Shown: positions 14,963-23,149, counted from the stretch's first letter. The stretch is 36,467 nucleotides of DNA from Hallerella sp963660435 (GCA_963660435.1 CAVKYI010000018.1:1-36467), one strand, 5' to 3'. Translations and numbers: made by a program. The notes: generated by a model from the letters alone, not told the origin.

Positions 14963-16447
14963 CTAGAATGCAAAGTCCAGCTTGACTTGCCAGGTGTCGA
15001 GGCCCCCTTGGTAAGGAGAGCTCCTGTCATCGGCATAGGAACTTTGCGAGGCTACGAGCAATTGCCATTCGACAGAAATGCGCCGGTAAATCTCGACACC
15101 GAATCCGATGAATTCCAGGGATTCGAAATCCGAAGCTGTGTAGAATCCGGATGACCGATCGTCAAAGGATGATTCCGAGACGCTTTTTCCTCCGAGATGC
15201 CAGACTACCTGGCTGTAGAGTGGCTTCCGGATGTTCACGCTCAGGCTGAAGAACGGGCTGAAGATCTTGCCCGCGGGAAATCCGGCGCGGAGTTCCAGCG
15301 GAACTTCCAGAAGGAAATTGTAATAGTAGGCGCCCCTGGTTTCGCCGTCATCGATCAAGTCGTAATCGTTATACTGATAGACCGCACCGAGCCCGCCCTG
15401 GAACGAGCCGTATCTGTAGAAGTAGAAGCGAGCAAGGAAACCGATTCCTGTCGCAACGCTTGTTTCGCGGGATGTTTCTTTGTCGAAAAGCTTGCTATCG
15501 CAGATTTGCCCGATATGGAACGAAGCGCCGAGATAGAAGCGTCTCCAGTTTTCGTCTGCCATTTTCGTCGAGGTGTCGGCTTTCTTTGCGGAATCCGTCA
15601 AGACGGCTGTGGCTTTTCGAGTGGAATCGCTTTTCGGCTGAACCGTATCGGCGGGGATCTTGGCGAGCTGTGCCGCGTAAACCGTATCTTGGGGAGCCTC
15701 CTTGAACGTTTGAATGTCAAGAATCGTCATGTCGGACTTCTTGAGCGTGACTATCACGGTGGAATTCGGAACGCTTTTTTGGAAAGCGTAGATGGAATCC
15801 GCGGCGATTGAGAGATTTTCGTTTTTTCTAAGAAAGGCCTGGATCTTTTGAAGACTGTCCGCCTTGGCCTTTTCGGCAAGTCGCGCTTCCTGTTCGGCAA
15901 ACGCCTGGCATCTGCAGACGCTCTCGATTTGGACGCATATGCTGTCCTGAGCCTTTTCTGCCGAGCAGGATCCGCAAAAGCTCTGGCATTCGGCGTTTAG
16001 CGCGATAAGCGCTTCGGAATTTGTCGCGGAATCTGTCGCGGTTTCCGCGGAAAGCTTTTCAACGGTATCGGGGACCTTTGCACTGTGGAAATACTTGATT
16101 TCGTCGTTCCTTATCTTGACCTTGAATGTGCAGAATTCCTTCTGGCAGTTTTCCGAGATGTTCGTCCTGAGAGATTCCTTCAGGGCGTTGATCTTTTCTG
16201 TCTTGGCCGTTTCTGCAGTCTGGATGCTGTCGAGAAGGGTCGCGCAGCTGCACAGGGAATTGATTTGCATGCATGTCGAGTCGGCTGTCTTTTCCTTGCA
16301 TGATCCGCAAAGCTGTGCGCACATCTCGTTTGCGAAAAGCGGCCCCGAAAAGAGGAGCGAAAATGCCAAAAGGAGCGCTGCTGTTGGCTTTTGACCGCGG
16401 AAAAGCGTGGCAAATTCTGCCGCCGCCCTGTATTTTTCTCTTTGCAT
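14963..16447 (-). CDS. Outer-membrane beta-barrel protein with Cys repeats (copy 1), 494 aa
   Basis: A signal peptide (Ala-rich core about residues 20-40) precedes two six-Cys repeats of pattern C-x3-C-x2-C-x8-C-x6-C-x-C: the first at Cys43-Cys68, the second about 115 residues later. An Ala/Lys/Glu-rich helical stretch and a Ser/Thr/Lys linker follow. From about 320 there is a barrel-like domain with alternating aromatic strands ending in L-D-F-A-F, a typical outer-membrane C-terminal Phe signal. ATG 16447 has AAGGA eight bases upstream; ATG 16471 has none. A paralogue at 24163-25590 is nearly collinear. The helical Cys part probably faces the periplasm and may bind the peptidoglycan or partner lipoproteins. 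Family otherwise unknown. Confidence 0.8.
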   Translation of the reverse strand: MQREKYRAAAEFATLFRGQKPTAALLLAFSLLFSGPLFANEMCAQLCGSCKEKTADSTCMQINSLCSCATLLDSIQTAETAKTEKINALKESLRTNISENCQKEFCTFKVKIRNDEIKYFHSAKVPDTVEKLSAETATDSATNSEALIALNAECQSFCGSCSAEKAQDSICVQIESVCRCQAFAEQEARLAEKAKADSLQKIQAFLRKNENLSIAADSIYAFQKSVPNSTVIVTLKKSDMTILDIQTFKEAPQDTVYAAQLAKIPADTVQPKSDSTRKATAVLTDSAKKADTSTKMADENWRRFYLGASFHIGQICDSKLFDKETSRETSVATGIGFLARFYFYRYGSFQGGLGAVYQYNDYDLIDDGETRGAYYYNFLLEVPLELRAGFPAGKIFSPFFSLSVNIRKPLYSQVVWHLGGKSVSESSFDDRSSGFYTASDFESLEFIGFGVEIYRRISVEWQLLVASQSSYADDRSSPYQGGLDTWQVKLDFAF

Positions 16448-16559
16448 TTGTTTTCCTTGAAGATTTCCCATACTTCAAAGATAGAATCTATTCCGTATAA
16501 TAGAAGTTTTTTTTTCTTACGCTGTTTTGTAAGCGGGGAATATTGGGGGATGGGGAGAT

Positions 16560-17855
16560 TTACTTTACCCACCCGGCTGCATAGAGGGGCACTGACTTGA
16601 TTTTGTTTTCGAATCCGAAATTCCGAGCCGAAATCCGGATGCTGTAGGGCGGCTTGTATTTTTTGACAAAGGCGTTTAGGCTCTGTGATTTGCTGTGAGT
16701 TGCCGCCTTGACTTCAATGGGAACGATGTCGCCTTTTAGCCGAAGGATAAAGTCTATTTCGTTTTGATTGGATTCGTTCCAGTAATGGGTTTCGATGTGA
16801 TTTGCCTTTAACTGGGTGTAAACGTAGTTTTCCGAAAGTCCACCCTTGAAATCATTGAACAGTGGATTCTCGTAAACAATATCGTCGTAGGTTGCGTTTT
16901 GGGATGCGCAGCATAATCCGACATCGCTCATATACAGCTTGAAATCCGATTCGGAAGTATTTACGGAAAACGGCAAGGCGATACGCTCTAGCCTTGAGAC
17001 TTTCGAGGCGATTCCTGAAAGGCAGATCCATTCAATCGCGTTTTCGAATTCGCTGGCTCTTGCTCCGGGCTTGATTCCACGATATTGGAATTTCCTGTTT
17101 TCCTTGGCGAGCTGTTTTCCGATTCCCGCATAGACTAGCCGCGTCTTTGCAATTTCACTCGGCTTGTTGTATTTGCTCATGTCGTTTTGGTATGCGGCAA
17201 GAATGTCCTGCTTGACGATGTTTGCCTGAAGCGGATTGCGGTTGCGTACAAAGTTATCGACTACGGCGGGCATTCCACCGACGAAAAGATATTCGCGATA
17301 GATTTCAAGAGCCTTGACATGAAGAGCTTTTTCCATCGGCGAGTTTTCTGCGAAACATGTGGAAATCTTCTGTAGCAAAAAGTCTTCCCCGAGGGCGAGA
17401 AGATACTCTTCGAAATCGAGCGGATGCATGTCTAGGAATTGGACTTTCCCCACGGGAAACGAAAATTCCGCCCGGTTGACTGCTACGCCTAGAAGAGAAC
17501 CTAGCGCGATGATATGGATGTCGGGTGATTCTTCGCAAAAATATTTCAGCGAGGTAAGGGCTTGGGGACATGCCTGGACTTCGTCGAAAATGACCAGCGT
17601 TTCTCTTGGAAAGATTTTCTGTTGCTTGATGGCGCCGAGGTTCGGCAGAATATGGCTTGGCGACAGATCCGAAAAAAGGGAGGCCAGATTAGGTTCTCTT
17701 TCGAAATTGCAGTAAACGACATTGGAATAGAATCTAGAGCCAAACTCTGTGACCGTATAGGTCTTTCCGGTTTGCCTGGCGCCTTGTAGAACAAGCGGTT
17801 TTCGTTCGGCGGAATTTTTCCATTCGGCCAGTTTTTTCAGGATCTTTCGCTGCAT
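16560..17855 (-). CDS. AAA ATPase with C-terminal DUF4143 nuclease-like domain, 431 aa
   Basis: Walker A G-A-R-Q-T-G-K-T (25-32) and Walker B L-V-I-F-D-E-V-Q (87-94) define the N-terminal AAA_14 domain. The C-terminal part has N-E-I-D-F-I ... P-I-E-V-K-A, the arrangement of a PD-(D/E)XK-like fold seen in DUF4143 proteins. These are common mobile genes of uncertain role. The -10 box TATATT (17862-17867) ends only 7 bases before the ATG, and there is no ribosome site, so the message is probably leaderless. An 11-bp inverted repeat lies 35-70 bp further upstream. It stands between the envelope cluster and the helicase module; no link is shown. Confidence 0.88.
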   Translation of the reverse strand: MQRKILKKLAEWKNSAERKPLVLQGARQTGKTYTVTEFGSRFYSNVVYCNFEREPNLASLFSDLSPSHILPNLGAIKQQKIFPRETLVIFDEVQACPQALTSLKYFCEESPDIHIIALGSLLGVAVNRAEFSFPVGKVQFLDMHPLDFEEYLLALGEDFLLQKISTCFAENSPMEKALHVKALEIYREYLFVGGMPAVVDNFVRNRNPLQANIVKQDILAAYQNDMSKYNKPSEIAKTRLVYAGIGKQLAKENRKFQYRGIKPGARASEFENAIEWICLSGIASKVSRLERIALPFSVNTSESDFKLYMSDVGLCCASQNATYDDIVYENPLFNDFKGGLSENYVYTQLKANHIETHYWNESNQNEIDFILRLKGDIVPIEVKAATHSKSQSLNAFVKKYKPPYSIRISARNFGFENKIKSVPLYAAGWVK

Positions 17856-17861
17856 ACTTGG

Positions 17862-17867
17862 AATATA
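17862..17867 (-). promoter_or_regulatory. -10 box of the ATPase gene
   Basis: TATATT on the minus strand, 7 bases from the ATG at 17855. No convincing -35 hexamer was found at 15-18 bp; the region where a regulator could sit holds the 17903-17938 inverted repeat. Confidence 0.4.
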
Positions 17868-17902
17868 GATAAAAATGTAAGCTGTAGATTGAATGTTGCG
17901 CG

Positions 17903-17938
17903 AAAAAGTGTAAAATTCAGGAGAAAATTACACTTTTT
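17903..17938. promoter_or_regulatory. Perfect 11-bp inverted repeat, candidate operator
   Basis: AAAAAGTGTAA (17903-17913) and TTACACTTTTT (17928-17938), separated by 14 bases. It lies upstream of the ATPase gene and downstream of the helicase module. Because arm ends are A/T runs, it could also act as a bidirectional terminator, the minus-strand T-run ending transcripts from the winged-helix gene. Confidence 0.5.
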
Positions 17939-18029
17939 GCTAATATTGGACGGTGTTGGTTATCGATTCGCTTGCTTATCGCTACAATGAGACGGCTCGG
18001 ATTGGTGAAATCGGATGAAAACGAGAAGT

Positions 18030-18695
18030 TTATTCGTCCTCTTCGTCTTCATCGATGAAGCGGCTTGTCAATTCTTTGTCGATCCATTCTACCTGATACT
18101 CCTCCAAACCTTTTACTTTGGGCTTTCCGACAATTTTAACGGTTCCGTCGGAGCGAATACTGGCTTCGAATTCGGTATCCTGGAAAGTTTCAATCCAGGA
18201 TGATTCAAGATCGTTAAAATCTACCTTGATATCTGAAAAACGGGGTTTTGGATAGTTGTCTTCATCATAAAGGGAAGAAAAATTTTGGGGCGGTTTCCTT
18301 GCTGTATCATACCAATGCCCGGGTACGGGCTGGATGTTGAGAATAAAGTAATCTGTAGCTGTATCCAAGATAGTAAACAGGAATACGCCTTTCTTTCCCT
18401 GCCAAAGATTGGCGCTATCGCGTGCTTCAACCCCATCTGCCGTAAGTTCATATCCTTTTCCCTTGTTAAAAACAAGCAGACCGATTTCCTTAAAGAAAAA
18501 GAGAATGTTTTTTACTGCGGCAACTCGAGCTGTTCCGTTGTCAGCGAGCAGATCACGACAAACGTCAAATTCGTTTGCGTTCGGATGCTTGTCAATGTAT
18601 TGCAAAAACGAGCGAATCCAGGGGTTGGGTGTTCTTTGCGTAATCTTTCCTTTGACGAGATAGTAGGAAATGTTTTCGCGAATATCGATTTTCAT
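18030..18695 (-). CDS. Winged-helix protein with acidic tail, 221 aa
   Basis: Residues about 25-95 look like a winged helix: helix, turn and recognition helix followed by the wing G-K-G-Y-E-L-T-A-D-G. Residues 95-200 form an unrecognised mixed domain with W-Y-D-T-A-R-K-P-P. The last ten residues are acidic. It starts 18 bases after the helicase stop, so it is the last gene of the HicA-like/helicase operon. It may bind DNA and regulate the module, or serve as the helicase's partner; neither can be shown here. The base composition is more AT-rich than in the surrounding housekeeping genes. Confidence 0.75.
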   Translation of the reverse strand: MKIDIRENISYYLVKGKITQRTPNPWIRSFLQYIDKHPNANEFDVCRDLLADNGTARVAAVKNILFFFKEIGLLVFNKGKGYELTADGVEARDSANLWQGKKGVFLFTILDTATDYFILNIQPVPGHWYDTARKPPQNFSSLYDEDNYPKPRFSDIKVDFNDLESSWIETFQDTEFEASIRSDGTVKIVGKPKVKGLEEYQVEWIDKELTSRFIDEDEEDE

Positions 18696-18713
18696 GGGAT
18701 GTTCTCCTTGTGG

Positions 18714-21296
18714 TTATTTTTCAAGATTGTGTGTGAAAGGTTTCATATCTTGTGCAATGCGACCAAGCGCGCCCTCGCTTTTACTCATCGCTTTCCAGTT
18801 GCCGACGTGAACCATCATAAAGCGGGCGCGCGTAATGGCGACATTCAAACGATTGGGCGCATCGATAAAGCAAGTGTGAACCTGGTTGCTGTAACTCAAA
18901 AAGACGATATCTGCTTCGTGTCCCTGGAAGGAATCAACGGAACCGGCGCTGTATTCGACGAACTGTTTGGCTTCCTTGAATACGCGGTGGCAAATCTTTT
19001 TCAGGTCTTCGGCTTGCTCCTTGTAGAAAGACAGCACGGCAACGGAAAGCTTCTCTTCTTTTTGACTTGTCTCGGCAACGGAACGCTTCCCTTCTTTTTG
19101 ACTTGTCGCGAATCTGCAGAATTTTTTCAGTTCCCGTTCAATCCATTCCTGTTCCTTTTTGTTGCGGTTCTTGGCATCGCACTTTCCCTTGATATGTTCC
19201 CAATGGACATGATCCTTGAAACGCTTGTAACACCATTCCCGCTTTTCTTTCATGTGATCGGAACGCATCGCCTTTCCGTCGTAAAATTCCTTTGCGGCAA
19301 ACTTCGCTATATCCGGATGCGAACGATGCTGGTAGGAAAGCATGATGCAACGCTCGTTGAGGAGGTCTTTCGGAATCCCGCGGAAAATGGCGAGTTCCTT
19401 GTAGGAGCCGAACCCGTCAAGAAGAAGTTCCATGCAGGAGGGAAGATAGATCTGTTCAAAAATTTGAAGATTTTTCCTGCATTCTTCCGCATCGGATTCG
19501 GGAATCAATTCACTAACTTCCTTTTTCAGTCGTTCAATGGGACTCTTGTCCGTATTGACAATGTTGTTCCGCTGCTCGAACATACGAACAAGACGCCAGG
19601 AAATTTCGTCAGACCATTCCCGCGGGTGATTTTCGTTAAAACGCTCAAAGCGGATTTCGCGGTTGTAACGGGCGATACTTACCCAGCATTGCATTTCTTC
19701 TTCGTGGAGAAAGCGTCCGCTCGTTTTGTCGCAAGCCATTCGAACGGTGGTAATTCGCGGAGAAATGTATTCCTGATTTTCCTTGAAAGAATCGATTGAA
19801 CCGAGGATAATTGTTGCATAGGGAAGAAATTTTTTGTCTTCATCCTTGTCCGCATCGGCAAAGAAAACATCGTTCTTCTTGGCGTACTTGCGGTACAGAT
19901 AGGCATCGTATTCGGATTCCTTTTCAACGAGAATGACCGTTTGCTTAGAGCCATTTCCCTTTTTGGCGAGGAGCGTGTCGGACGCTACGCGATATTCCAG
20001 ATTCTTTTTCGGATCGTCCGAGTAGCAGATCTTTGCGTTTTCTGCCAAATCTTCGTCGCTTACATAGGGAGAAAGCTGCTTTGTGTCGCCTACGATAATC
20101 CAATGCTTGCAAAGAATGGCAGGTACAAGGAATTCCTGGATTGTCGTCTTTGACGCTTCGTCAAGAATCATGTAATCAAAAGGCGTTTCGTCTAGTGCGC
20201 GATTGTGAAGCTTTTTCATTTCGGCAAGGGCTGCACCAAAAGTTGTTCCGGCTACAATCGGAGCGTTTTCCTGAACGATTTCGTAAAGTAGATCGTTGCT
20301 TTTGGCGTCGGAATGTTCGAGAAGTTCCTTTTGTTCTTCGCTGCGTTCATCTTCGGGAATTTTTTTGAGTCGATCTTGCAAGGCTTTCGCTTCGGTCTTC
20401 TTGAATTCGGATCCTTCGAGAAAACGCTTGGCAATTGGACTGATGCGCTCGTTTTCTCCATTTCCATAACGCTTGATGCAGACAAGGTCTAGATGTTCCT
20501 TCAGACGTTCAATGATATTATCAACTGCAACATTTGTAGAAGCAACCAGAAGAATGCGCTTTTTTCGCTTGATCAGCTGAATGACAAGTTCTACGATGGA
20601 TGTCGTTTTTCCGGAACCGGGCGGACCGATTTTAATCGTAAAGTCAGGTGTAGAGAGTGCGTTGCATACGAACTTGCGCTGTTCGCTGTTTCCCGGACGG
20701 TTGTTGTCTTTCAAAATGACGTATTCATTTTCGGGAAGTTCTTCTGCCTGAAAGGTGGGAAGTGTTAAGTTTTCTTTCGAAAAGAGCTTTGAAAGAGCGC
20801 TGGGAATTTCTTTTGAAATGCTGTATTGGCTATTGAATTTTTCAATGCTGTCGCGGACGATTGGGCTAAGAGGACCTTTGAAGTTGCAAATATGTTCCAA
20901 TGCCCAAATCTCGGCGACAATTTGTGTAATGGAAGGAGGTATGCATAGCAAATGTCCGTCCTTGATTTTTTTCCGCAACCAGATTTTTGTCGGGATGTTT
21001 TCTTTTCCCTTTATAAAACCGACAATGGTGCATTGGTTTTCTGGGATTAACTTTGCCTTGGGAACTTCTGTTTCTGGAACTTGATAACAGCCAAATCCCT
21101 TGTCAAAATTTTGCTTGAATGCGTTCAAGATGTCTTCGAATTTGGAGTTTGTACGATTTGATTCATGCAGGCTGTAGCAGTATCCGTCATGAGTTTCTTT
21201 TTCGAGTTTTACTTCAAGAAGCGTGGTCTGGTATCCGTTCAAGCGAAGCTGTATTTCTTTGTCACGAGCGAGAAGATAGTTTTTAATGGTGCACAT
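18714..21296 (-). CDS. SF1 (Upf1/DNA2-like) helicase, 860 aa
   Basis: All core motifs are present: Walker A G-P-P-G-S-G-K-T-T (224-232), S-T-N-V-A-V-D-N (253-260), Walker B Y-M-I-L-D-E-A-S (375-382), G-D-T-K-Q-L-S-P (403-410), S-Y-Q-H-R-S-H-P (654-661), G-S-V-D-S-F-Q-G-H-E (785-794) and N-V-A-I-T-R-A-R (818-825). So it should hydrolyse ATP and move on nucleic acid. The gap between motifs III and IV is about 240 residues, far longer than usual, and holds an unrecognised insert. The N-terminal 200 residues are also unassigned. ATG 21296 has GGGAG upstream. It follows the HicA-like gene by 17 bases and contains a tandem 36-bp duplication (19037-19108). Confidence 0.88.
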   Translation of the reverse strand: MCTIKNYLLARDKEIQLRLNGYQTTLLEVKLEKETHDGYCYSLHESNRTNSKFEDILNAFKQNFDKGFGCYQVPETEVPKAKLIPENQCTIVGFIKGKENIPTKIWLRKKIKDGHLLCIPPSITQIVAEIWALEHICNFKGPLSPIVRDSIEKFNSQYSISKEIPSALSKLFSKENLTLPTFQAEELPENEYVILKDNNRPGNSEQRKFVCNALSTPDFTIKIGPPGSGKTTSIVELVIQLIKRKKRILLVASTNVAVDNIIERLKEHLDLVCIKRYGNGENERISPIAKRFLEGSEFKKTEAKALQDRLKKIPEDERSEEQKELLEHSDAKSNDLLYEIVQENAPIVAGTTFGAALAEMKKLHNRALDETPFDYMILDEASKTTIQEFLVPAILCKHWIIVGDTKQLSPYVSDEDLAENAKICYSDDPKKNLEYRVASDTLLAKKGNGSKQTVILVEKESEYDAYLYRKYAKKNDVFFADADKDEDKKFLPYATIILGSIDSFKENQEYISPRITTVRMACDKTSGRFLHEEEMQCWVSIARYNREIRFERFNENHPREWSDEISWRLVRMFEQRNNIVNTDKSPIERLKKEVSELIPESDAEECRKNLQIFEQIYLPSCMELLLDGFGSYKELAIFRGIPKDLLNERCIMLSYQHRSHPDIAKFAAKEFYDGKAMRSDHMKEKREWCYKRFKDHVHWEHIKGKCDAKNRNKKEQEWIERELKKFCRFATSQKEGKRSVAETSQKEEKLSVAVLSFYKEQAEDLKKICHRVFKEAKQFVEYSAGSVDSFQGHEADIVFLSYSNQVHTCFIDAPNRLNVAITRARFMMVHVGNWKAMSKSEGALGRIAQDMKPFTHNLEK
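19037..19108. repeat. Tandem 36-bp duplication inside the helicase gene
   Basis: Two adjacent 36-bp units (19037-19072 and 19073-19108) differ at only a few positions and encode two 12-residue copies of T-S-Q-K-E-x-K-x-S-V-A-x between helicase motifs IV and V. Multiples of three keep the frame, so copy-number changes would lengthen a surface loop rather than break the enzyme. Confidence 0.7.
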
Positions 21297-21313
21297 TTTA
21301 AACTCCCTTGTTG

Positions 21314-21544
21314 TTAAAGAATAACGCCTGCGCAAACGAGAATTTTTCTAAGAAGCTTTTTGTAGCTGCTTTCAAAATTCGCAAAGGCTTTGCGATCGCC
21401 AGGCGTGGAAGGGACGATAAGTGTTTTCCCTTGGTAATGCCGAAGAATGATGTGCTTTTCGTGGCGCTTCACTTTCCAACGACGCGTTCCAAGAATTTTA
21501 TCGCACATCTTGTTGATGTCCTTGTTGGCAGAAAGTTTTCTCAT
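21314..21544 (-). CDS. HicA-like small protein, 76 aa
   Basis: A short basic protein with the layout of HicA mRNA interferases. An N-terminal helix is followed by a strand K-V-K-R-H, the E-K-H-I-I position corresponding to the G-S-H-H active site, then L-I-V-P-S and a helix K-K-L-L-R-K. One His is kept, but the Gly-Ser before it is not, so activity is uncertain. AAGGAAC lies upstream of the ATG. No HicB-like antitoxin is adjacent; instead the SF1 helicase starts 17 bases downstream, so it heads that operon. It could be a toxin, a dsRNA-binding accessory, or an unrelated small alpha/beta protein. Confidence 0.6.
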   Translation of the reverse strand: MRKLSANKDINKMCDKILGTRRWKVKRHEKHIILRHYQGKTLIVPSTPGDRKAFANFESSYKKLLRKILVCAGVIL

Positions 21545-21570
21545 ATTGTTCCTTTTGCTAGATGTTATAT

Positions 21571-21584
21571 TTCGCTATTGCGAA
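21571..21584. promoter_or_regulatory. Small inverted repeat upstream of the HicA-like operon
   Basis: TTCGC (21571-21575), TATT, GCGAA (21580-21584), just upstream of a minus-strand TATAAC that could be the -10. The position fits an operator, but the arms are short. The remaining 21585-21792 shows only the GGGACA repeat and AT-rich sequence. Confidence 0.3.
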
Positions 21585-21644
21585 GAGGTTTTGTTGTCTG
21601 GAAGATTTCTCTTTTCGACATTCTTAAATCTAGAGCCTGCACAA

Positions 21645-21660
21645 GGGACAAAAGGGGACA
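21645..21660 (+). repeat. GGGACAA-NN-GGGGACA direct repeat, copy 1
   Basis: GGGACAAAAGGGGACA. The same pattern with other central bases lies at 26307-26322 in the same orientation. Both copies have ATCTAG a short distance upstream. They bracket the whole second envelope cluster. Confidence 0.5.
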
Positions 21661-21792
21661 ATGATAGGGAACGAAATTTTATGACAAATTTCGATCTTTG
21701 ATTTTTAGCAAAAGTTTTGAATGACGAGTAGATTCGAAAATGAAACTAGATTGCCCAAATAAAGGCAAAAAGGAATTTAAAACAGTCGTAAA

Positions 21793-22224
21793 TTATCGTT
21801 TTCTCGCTTTCGTGACGAATGAAACGATGGATGCAAGTAATCCTAGAATGACTAACAGAAGATAGTAGTAGTCTTTATCTTTGTCAAAAAAATGGGATGA
21901 AACGTGATTGCAAATCCAGCAAATAGTCAAAATCGCGAAGATTCCGCAAGCGGAACCGAATATGTATTTTAAATGCTTGAAATTTTCCGGCTGTAAAGTG
22001 TGGTCGATTGAGAGAATATCGGTGATGATTTCGATGATTGGAAAACCGACTTGAATCAGGACCTTTCCTATGACAAAAAGGATAATGATGTCGTAGAAAA
22101 TAATCTCCGTGGCAAATTCCGTATGGAGCAATTTGCTGGACAAATAGGCAAAAATAACTCCGGGAATAAAGGCCTTGATCCAGGTTTTAAAGTAGAGGAA
22201 TAGCTTTTCAAAAATGTGGTCCAT
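21793..22224 (-). CDS. Small membrane protein, 143 aa
   Basis: About four hydrophobic segments: a pair in the first half, then one near residues 85-105 and one near 120-138, with a basic C-terminal end. No family recognised. The ATG at 22224 follows the upstream stop by two bases (TGACAATG), with AAGGA upstream; an in-frame TTG two codons earlier is less likely. It is the last gene of the six-gene second envelope cluster. AT-rich like the next two genes, unlike the barrel gene at the head of the cluster. An inner-membrane partner of the cluster is inferred from position only. Confidence 0.65.
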   Translation of the reverse strand: MDHIFEKLFLYFKTWIKAFIPGVIFAYLSSKLLHTEFATEIIFYDIIILFVIGKVLIQVGFPIIEIITDILSIDHTLQPENFKHLKYIFGSACGIFAILTICWICNHVSSHFFDKDKDYYYLLLVILGLLASIVSFVTKARKR

Positions 22225-22226
22225 TG

Positions 22227-22712
22227 TCAATCCTTGTGACTTGAATTCTGTATTTGCTTGTCAAGCTGTTTGGATATTTTGCCCATTAGCTTCATTAAGG
22301 ATTTTGATAGAAGCGTTGTCCCTGACGGCAATGGGGGACATTCATAGAAAGAATCAGGATTCTTGTATCTTTTCTGCATCTCGCTATAGAGTCGTTCCAT
22401 CTTTTTGTAATCTTCCTGCGTCGCTTTCTTTTTCGGATCTGCAATTCGTTTTCTGCATGCCTTGTATGCGTTAATGCTTTTTTCGCCAAAGCAGTCTTTC
22501 ACGCAAGAGTTAAAACCAAAGCGTTTGCTAGGATGTTTGTCTAATGGAGCATATTCTTTTAATTCGCTTTGTTGCTCCGTTTGATATTGCTTGGCCTTTC
22601 GATTTTTTTCGTCGGCGGTTTTCCTCTGTTCTTTTCTGATTTCTTCTTTGCAAGTTTCGATGAATGCGTCGATCCTTTCGATAATGTCGTTTTCCATATT
22701 AGGGGTGACCAT
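22227..22712 (-). CDS. Hypothetical charged protein, 161 aa
   Basis: No signal peptide. The N-terminal half is a Glu/Lys-rich helix, probably coiled. The middle holds four Cys (C-V-K-D-C, then A-C, then E-C) that could pair or bind metal, and the C-terminal 30 residues are a basic helix. The start at 22712 overlaps the preceding stop by one base (TAATG); the Met at 22697 is a weaker alternative. AT-rich. Cytoplasmic location conflicts with a possible disulfide role, so the Cys function is open. No family recognised. Confidence 0.65.
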   Translation of the reverse strand: MVTPNMENDIIERIDAFIETCKEEIRKEQRKTADEKNRKAKQYQTEQQSELKEYAPLDKHPSKRFGFNSCVKDCFGEKSINAYKACRKRIADPKKKATQEDYKKMERLYSEMQKRYKNPDSFYECPPLPSGTTLLSKSLMKLMGKISKQLDKQIQNSSHKD

Positions 22713-23104
22713 TAGTTCTTGTCTTCCAGAAAAGTCTTGGCTCCAGCTTTTAAAGCTTCGGTCAATACTTTCGACATTTTGCCGTTTCCTTTTTTCTCCT
22801 TGTTTTCAAGGCAGGACTGGTATTTCTTTTCATCGTTCTCTAGGATGCTTTTTGTTTCGGCCGCCTTGTTTAACTTTTCGTCATCGCCATCATATTCGCA
22901 GGCTAGGCTTCCGATATAACAGGCGCAGGCGTCCATTTTTTGCTTGTATTGTTCTTCGCTCATCCATTCGTAGCTTCCCATACACTGATTCATCAAGAGA
23001 AATTCCGTTTCTCTGCTGAATCGTTTGTTCAGGCAATTGAAGCCTAATGCGTAAGAGAGGTTTGCAAAGATGAATGCGACGAGAATGATTTTTTGTAGTT
23101 TCAT
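22712..23104 (-). CDS. Secreted Cys-rich protein, 130 aa
   Basis: A clear signal peptide (about 1-20, A-L-G cleavage region) and no lipobox. The mature protein has six Cys in the first 90 residues, including C-A-C, and a helical Lys/Glu-rich second half. C-x-C with flanking helices recalls the Cys modules of the barrel protein heading this cluster, so both may be oxidised and interact in the periplasm. Family unknown. It follows the small lipoprotein by 45 bp and its stop overlaps the next start. Confidence 0.7.
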   Translation of the reverse strand: MKLQKIILVAFIFANLSYALGFNCLNKRFSRETEFLLMNQCMGSYEWMSEEQYKQKMDACACYIGSLACEYDGDDEKLNKAAETKSILENDEKKYQSCLENKEKKGNGKMSKVLTEALKAGAKTFLEDKN

Positions 23105-23149
23105 GCTGTTTTACCCTTGTTAAAAGTTGCGTTCGCTTTTCGAGTCGCC

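Noticed and set aside
18285..19799. 504-codon plus-strand frame opposite the helicase
   Set aside because: Antisense to a gene with all helicase motifs; composition rich in Phe/Val/Arg and no domain recognised.
19816..19943. TOPRIM-like E ... D-x-D in the helicase insert
   Set aside because: The Glu to D-A-D spacing (about 23 residues) is too short for TOPRIM and the surrounding pattern is missing.
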